A program made the position numbers and the translations under genes. Below, piece by piece: positions 5,990 through 7,817 of a DNA stretch of 7,817 bases; the first letter of the stretch is position 1; each line of letters begins with the position of its first letter. The stretch is taken from assembly GCA_019240175.1 (NCBI GenBank), contig JAFAYS010000176.1:1-7817 (forward strand). Reading direction: 5' to 3'. This DNA is from Chloroflexota bacterium. Its GTDB lineage: Bacteria > Chloroflexota > Chloroflexia > Chloroflexales > Kallotenuaceae. The notes beneath the pieces were generated by a model. The model did not search any database and had not been told where the DNA came from. It was given only the letters and a program-made list of their open reading frames with translations.

Positions 5990-7817
5990 ATGACATCCAC
6001 ACCTGCGCCGCAGCCGGGCCGTCCTCACGAGCCGTCGCAGATGCGAATCGCGCCGGGACTGGCTTCGATCTTGACGCGTCGCCAGATCGGGATTTTTCCC
6101 GCGTTTCGGGCGGCCATGCTGGAAGACGCTTCCCGCGAGCTTGCGCTACGTGGCGCGAACTGGCTCGGGCGCGATGTCGACGATTTTGGCGTGATGCTGA
6201 CCGAGATGTTCGCCTATGTCTGCGATGTACTGGCTTTTTATGACGGCCTGATCGCCGGTGAGTCGTATCTGCGCAGCGCCGCGCGGCTGAGCAATGTGCG
6301 TAAGCTGACCGGGCTGATCGGCTACCTTCCGCGTCCAGCGGTGGCCGCCCAGGTCGATCTGGCGCTCTCGCTGGAAGGCCGGCTGCCGGTGCCGGTGCCG
6401 GCGGGAACCGCTTTTCGCTCGGCGTCGTTTGCCGGCCCCGACGGCGACGAAAAGCCGCAGGTTTTCACGGCACTGGCGGGCGGATCGTTCTATCCGCTGC
6501 GTGCCAGGTTTACGCTGCTGCCGCTGCCCACAACCAAGCTGGCGGGAGCGAACAATAGCACGCTGCTCACGCAGTCGCTGACCTGCACGCGCGGCTCGGT
6601 CACGCTCAAGGCCGGCGATCCGGCGCTGGTGCGCACCAGCAGCGGCTACGCGGCGGCGCTGGTCGAGAGCGTAGACAGTGACGAGGATGCCGTCGGCAAT
6701 CCGATCAGCCGCGTGAACTTCAAGGATACGCTAGAGCTGAGCGGCGGAACCGCGCTCAGCAACACCGCGCTTCAGCGTCCAACCGGCAGCGCGTTTGTGA
6801 ATCTGTACCACTACATCTACTCGCCCAATGAAAAACCGGCAGGCTACTACTATCGCGGCGTGGTCCTTGACGCGCTGTATCGCTCGATCAAGACCGGCGA
6901 TGTAGTGCTGATCCGCAAAGGCGAGCACGTACGCTGGTTCACCGTCGAAAGGGTCGATACGTACAGCTGGACGGTGCAATCCAGCCAGACGATCACCACC
7001 AAGATCGACAGTGCGACGAATGCGAACGATGCGACCAGCACCACCACGGTTCCCGCCGTGACCATGCCACTCACGCGCCTGACATTTGTTCAGGAGTGGA
7101 ACGGCAACGCCCAGCGCGCGCCGCAAGATACTGAATCCTGGGATTTGTACGACACCGACGATATGACCGTCTACTTTGGCATGAGCGCCGCCGGTAAGCT
7201 GTTCGGGGAGGCCAAGGCCACGATCAGCCCCAACGATCCGCTGCGCGTGCGCGAAAAAGTCGAGGCGGTCGCGCCTGAGGCCGAGCCGGAGCGCTTTATT
7301 CTGCGCGATCGTGACGAAAACGCGATCAGCGTGGACGGCGCGCTCTCGACCAACGGCACGCTCACGGTCAGCAACGCCGACGCTTGGGATCGTGATCTCA
7401 CGCCGCCGGTCACGGTCTACGGGGCGATCGTGCGGGCCACACGCGGTGAAAAAGTCGGCAATGAGCTGCTCGGCGTTGGCGATGGCAGCATGCCCAACCA
7501 AACCTTCAAGCTGAAAAAGAAGCCGCTGACGTATCTCAGCGCCGCCGATGCCGAGTCGGGAGTACAGAGCACGCTTGAAATCTATGTGGACGGCGTCAAG
7601 TGGCGCGAGGTGCCGCGCTTCTATGGCCGCAAGCCGGACGAGCGCATCTACATTGTGCGCCAGGACGACCAGAGCGATAGCTGGATCACGTTTGGCGACG
7701 GCGTGCGCGGCATGCGCCTTGCCAGCGGCGCGCGAGTCGTGGCTAGCTATTTCTTCGGCGCGGGCAAAGCCGCACCACCGGCGCGCTCCGTCACGCAGAT
7801 GGTCACGCCCGTCAAAG
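5990..7817 (+). CDS. Second baseplate J-like protein, 'putative baseplate assembly protein' type (Afp12-like), 3' partial
   Basis: The frame starts at the ATG at 5990, with AGGGAGGGG at 5975-5983 upstream, and is open to the right edge: 609 codons are visible and no stop is present. Residues 20-130 form the helical J module: IAPGLASILTRRQIGIFPAF, DDFGVMLTEMFAYVCDVLAF, ESYLRSAARL, VRKLTGLIGYLPRP. PVPVPAGTAFRS (133-144) is the strand that follows. Residues ~150-480 are a variable, beta-rich insert including a Thr/Ser/Ala/Asn-rich stretch at 331-358. From residue 486 a highly characteristic block appears: GEKVGNELLGVGDGSMPNQT, FKLKKKPLTYLSA, LEIYVDGVKWREVPRFYGR, ERIYIVRQDD, and FGDGVRGMRL at 568-577. 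As I remember it, this matches the family found in phage-tail-like regions of Streptomyces, Myxococcota and Chloroflexota. It probably pairs with the preceding J-like protein to make heteromeric wedges. The missing C-terminus should contain the DY-type block and the ferredoxin-like domain. Confidence 0.9.
   Translation, partial: MTSTPAPQPGRPHEPSQMRIAPGLASILTRRQIGIFPAFRAAMLEDASRELALRGANWLGRDVDDFGVMLTEMFAYVCDVLAFYDGLIAGESYLRSAARLSNVRKLTGLIGYLPRPAVAAQVDLALSLEGRLPVPVPAGTAFRSASFAGPDGDEKPQVFTALAGGSFYPLRARFTLLPLPTTKLAGANNSTLLTQSLTCTRGSVTLKAGDPALVRTSSGYAAALVESVDSDEDAVGNPISRVNFKDTLELSGGTALSNTALQRPTGSAFVNLYHYIYSPNEKPAGYYYRGVVLDALYRSIKTGDVVLIRKGEHVRWFTVERVDTYSWTVQSSQTITTKIDSATNANDATSTTTVPAVTMPLTRLTFVQEWNGNAQRAPQDTESWDLYDTDDMTVYFGMSAAGKLFGEAKATISPNDPLRVREKVEAVAPEAEPERFILRDRDENAISVDGALSTNGTLTVSNADAWDRDLTPPVTVYGAIVRATRGEKVGNELLGVGDGSMPNQTFKLKKKPLTYLSAADAESGVQSTLEIYVDGVKWREVPRFYGRKPDERIYIVRQDDQSDSWITFGDGVRGMRLASGARVVASYFFGAGKAAPPARSVTQMVTPVK

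Noticed and set aside
6731..7501. Reverse-strand open frame of 256 codons near the right end
   Set aside because: It lies opposite the second J-like gene, whose motifs at residues 486-577 lie in the forward frame; the reverse translation has no family features.
1..7817. Intact contractile prophage or type VI secretion system
   Set aside because: No head, packaging, lysis or integrase genes and no T6SS membrane-complex or ClpV genes are present. The second J-like protein and the LysM/PAAR order fit an eCIS-type cluster better, although the window is too short to exclude a phage-derived tailocin.

Overview
The window is one tightly packed block of eight co-directional (+ strand) genes. They encode the baseplate and central spike of a contractile injection system (CIS), meaning a phage-tail-like machine of the extracellular CIS / Afp-PVC / Streptomyces-CIS type. 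Gene order is: tube-cap/adaptor protein of the CIS_tube family (5' end cut off), small LysM protein, gp27-like hub (phage late control D fold), gp5-like spike with an OB-fold and a beta-helix-like tail, PAAR-like spike tip, gp25/GPW wedge protein, a first baseplate-J-like wedge protein, and a second J-like protein of the 'putative baseplate assembly protein' type that runs off the right edge. This order matches the afp7-afp12 core. The sheath and inner-tube genes are expected to the left. The tape measure, AAA+ ATPase, fibres and cargo are expected to the right; none of them is visible here.

The genes act together as one structure. The CIS_tube and LysM proteins join the inner tube to the hub. 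The gp27-like and gp5-like proteins form the hub and spike, and the PAAR-like protein sharpens the spike. The gp25-like protein links the sheath to the wedges, and the two J-like proteins form the wedge ring that triggers sheath contraction. Most genes are separated by 2-39 bp and preceded by recognisable Shine-Dalgarno sequences, and one pair overlaps by 4 bp, so a single transcript is likely. The one real gap is the 144-145 bp between the spike and PAAR-like genes. It is compositionally different from everything else: a T-free, GAAC-rich left half faces an A-free, GTTC-rich right half, with perfect 13-bp outer arms.

The DNA is GC-rich with strong GC3 bias. An environmental bacterium of the Chloroflexota or a similarly GC-rich phylum is plausible, because split-gene CIS clusters with this second J-like protein type are known from such groups. 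This is an inference from memory; nothing in the window fixes the taxonomy. No RNA genes, CRISPR arrays, transposases, integrases or phage lysis, head or packaging genes were seen. The main departures from the textbook Afp arrangement are the separation of the LysM domain from the tube-cap protein, the separation of the gp27-like and gp5-like halves of the spike, and the repeat-built intergenic element.
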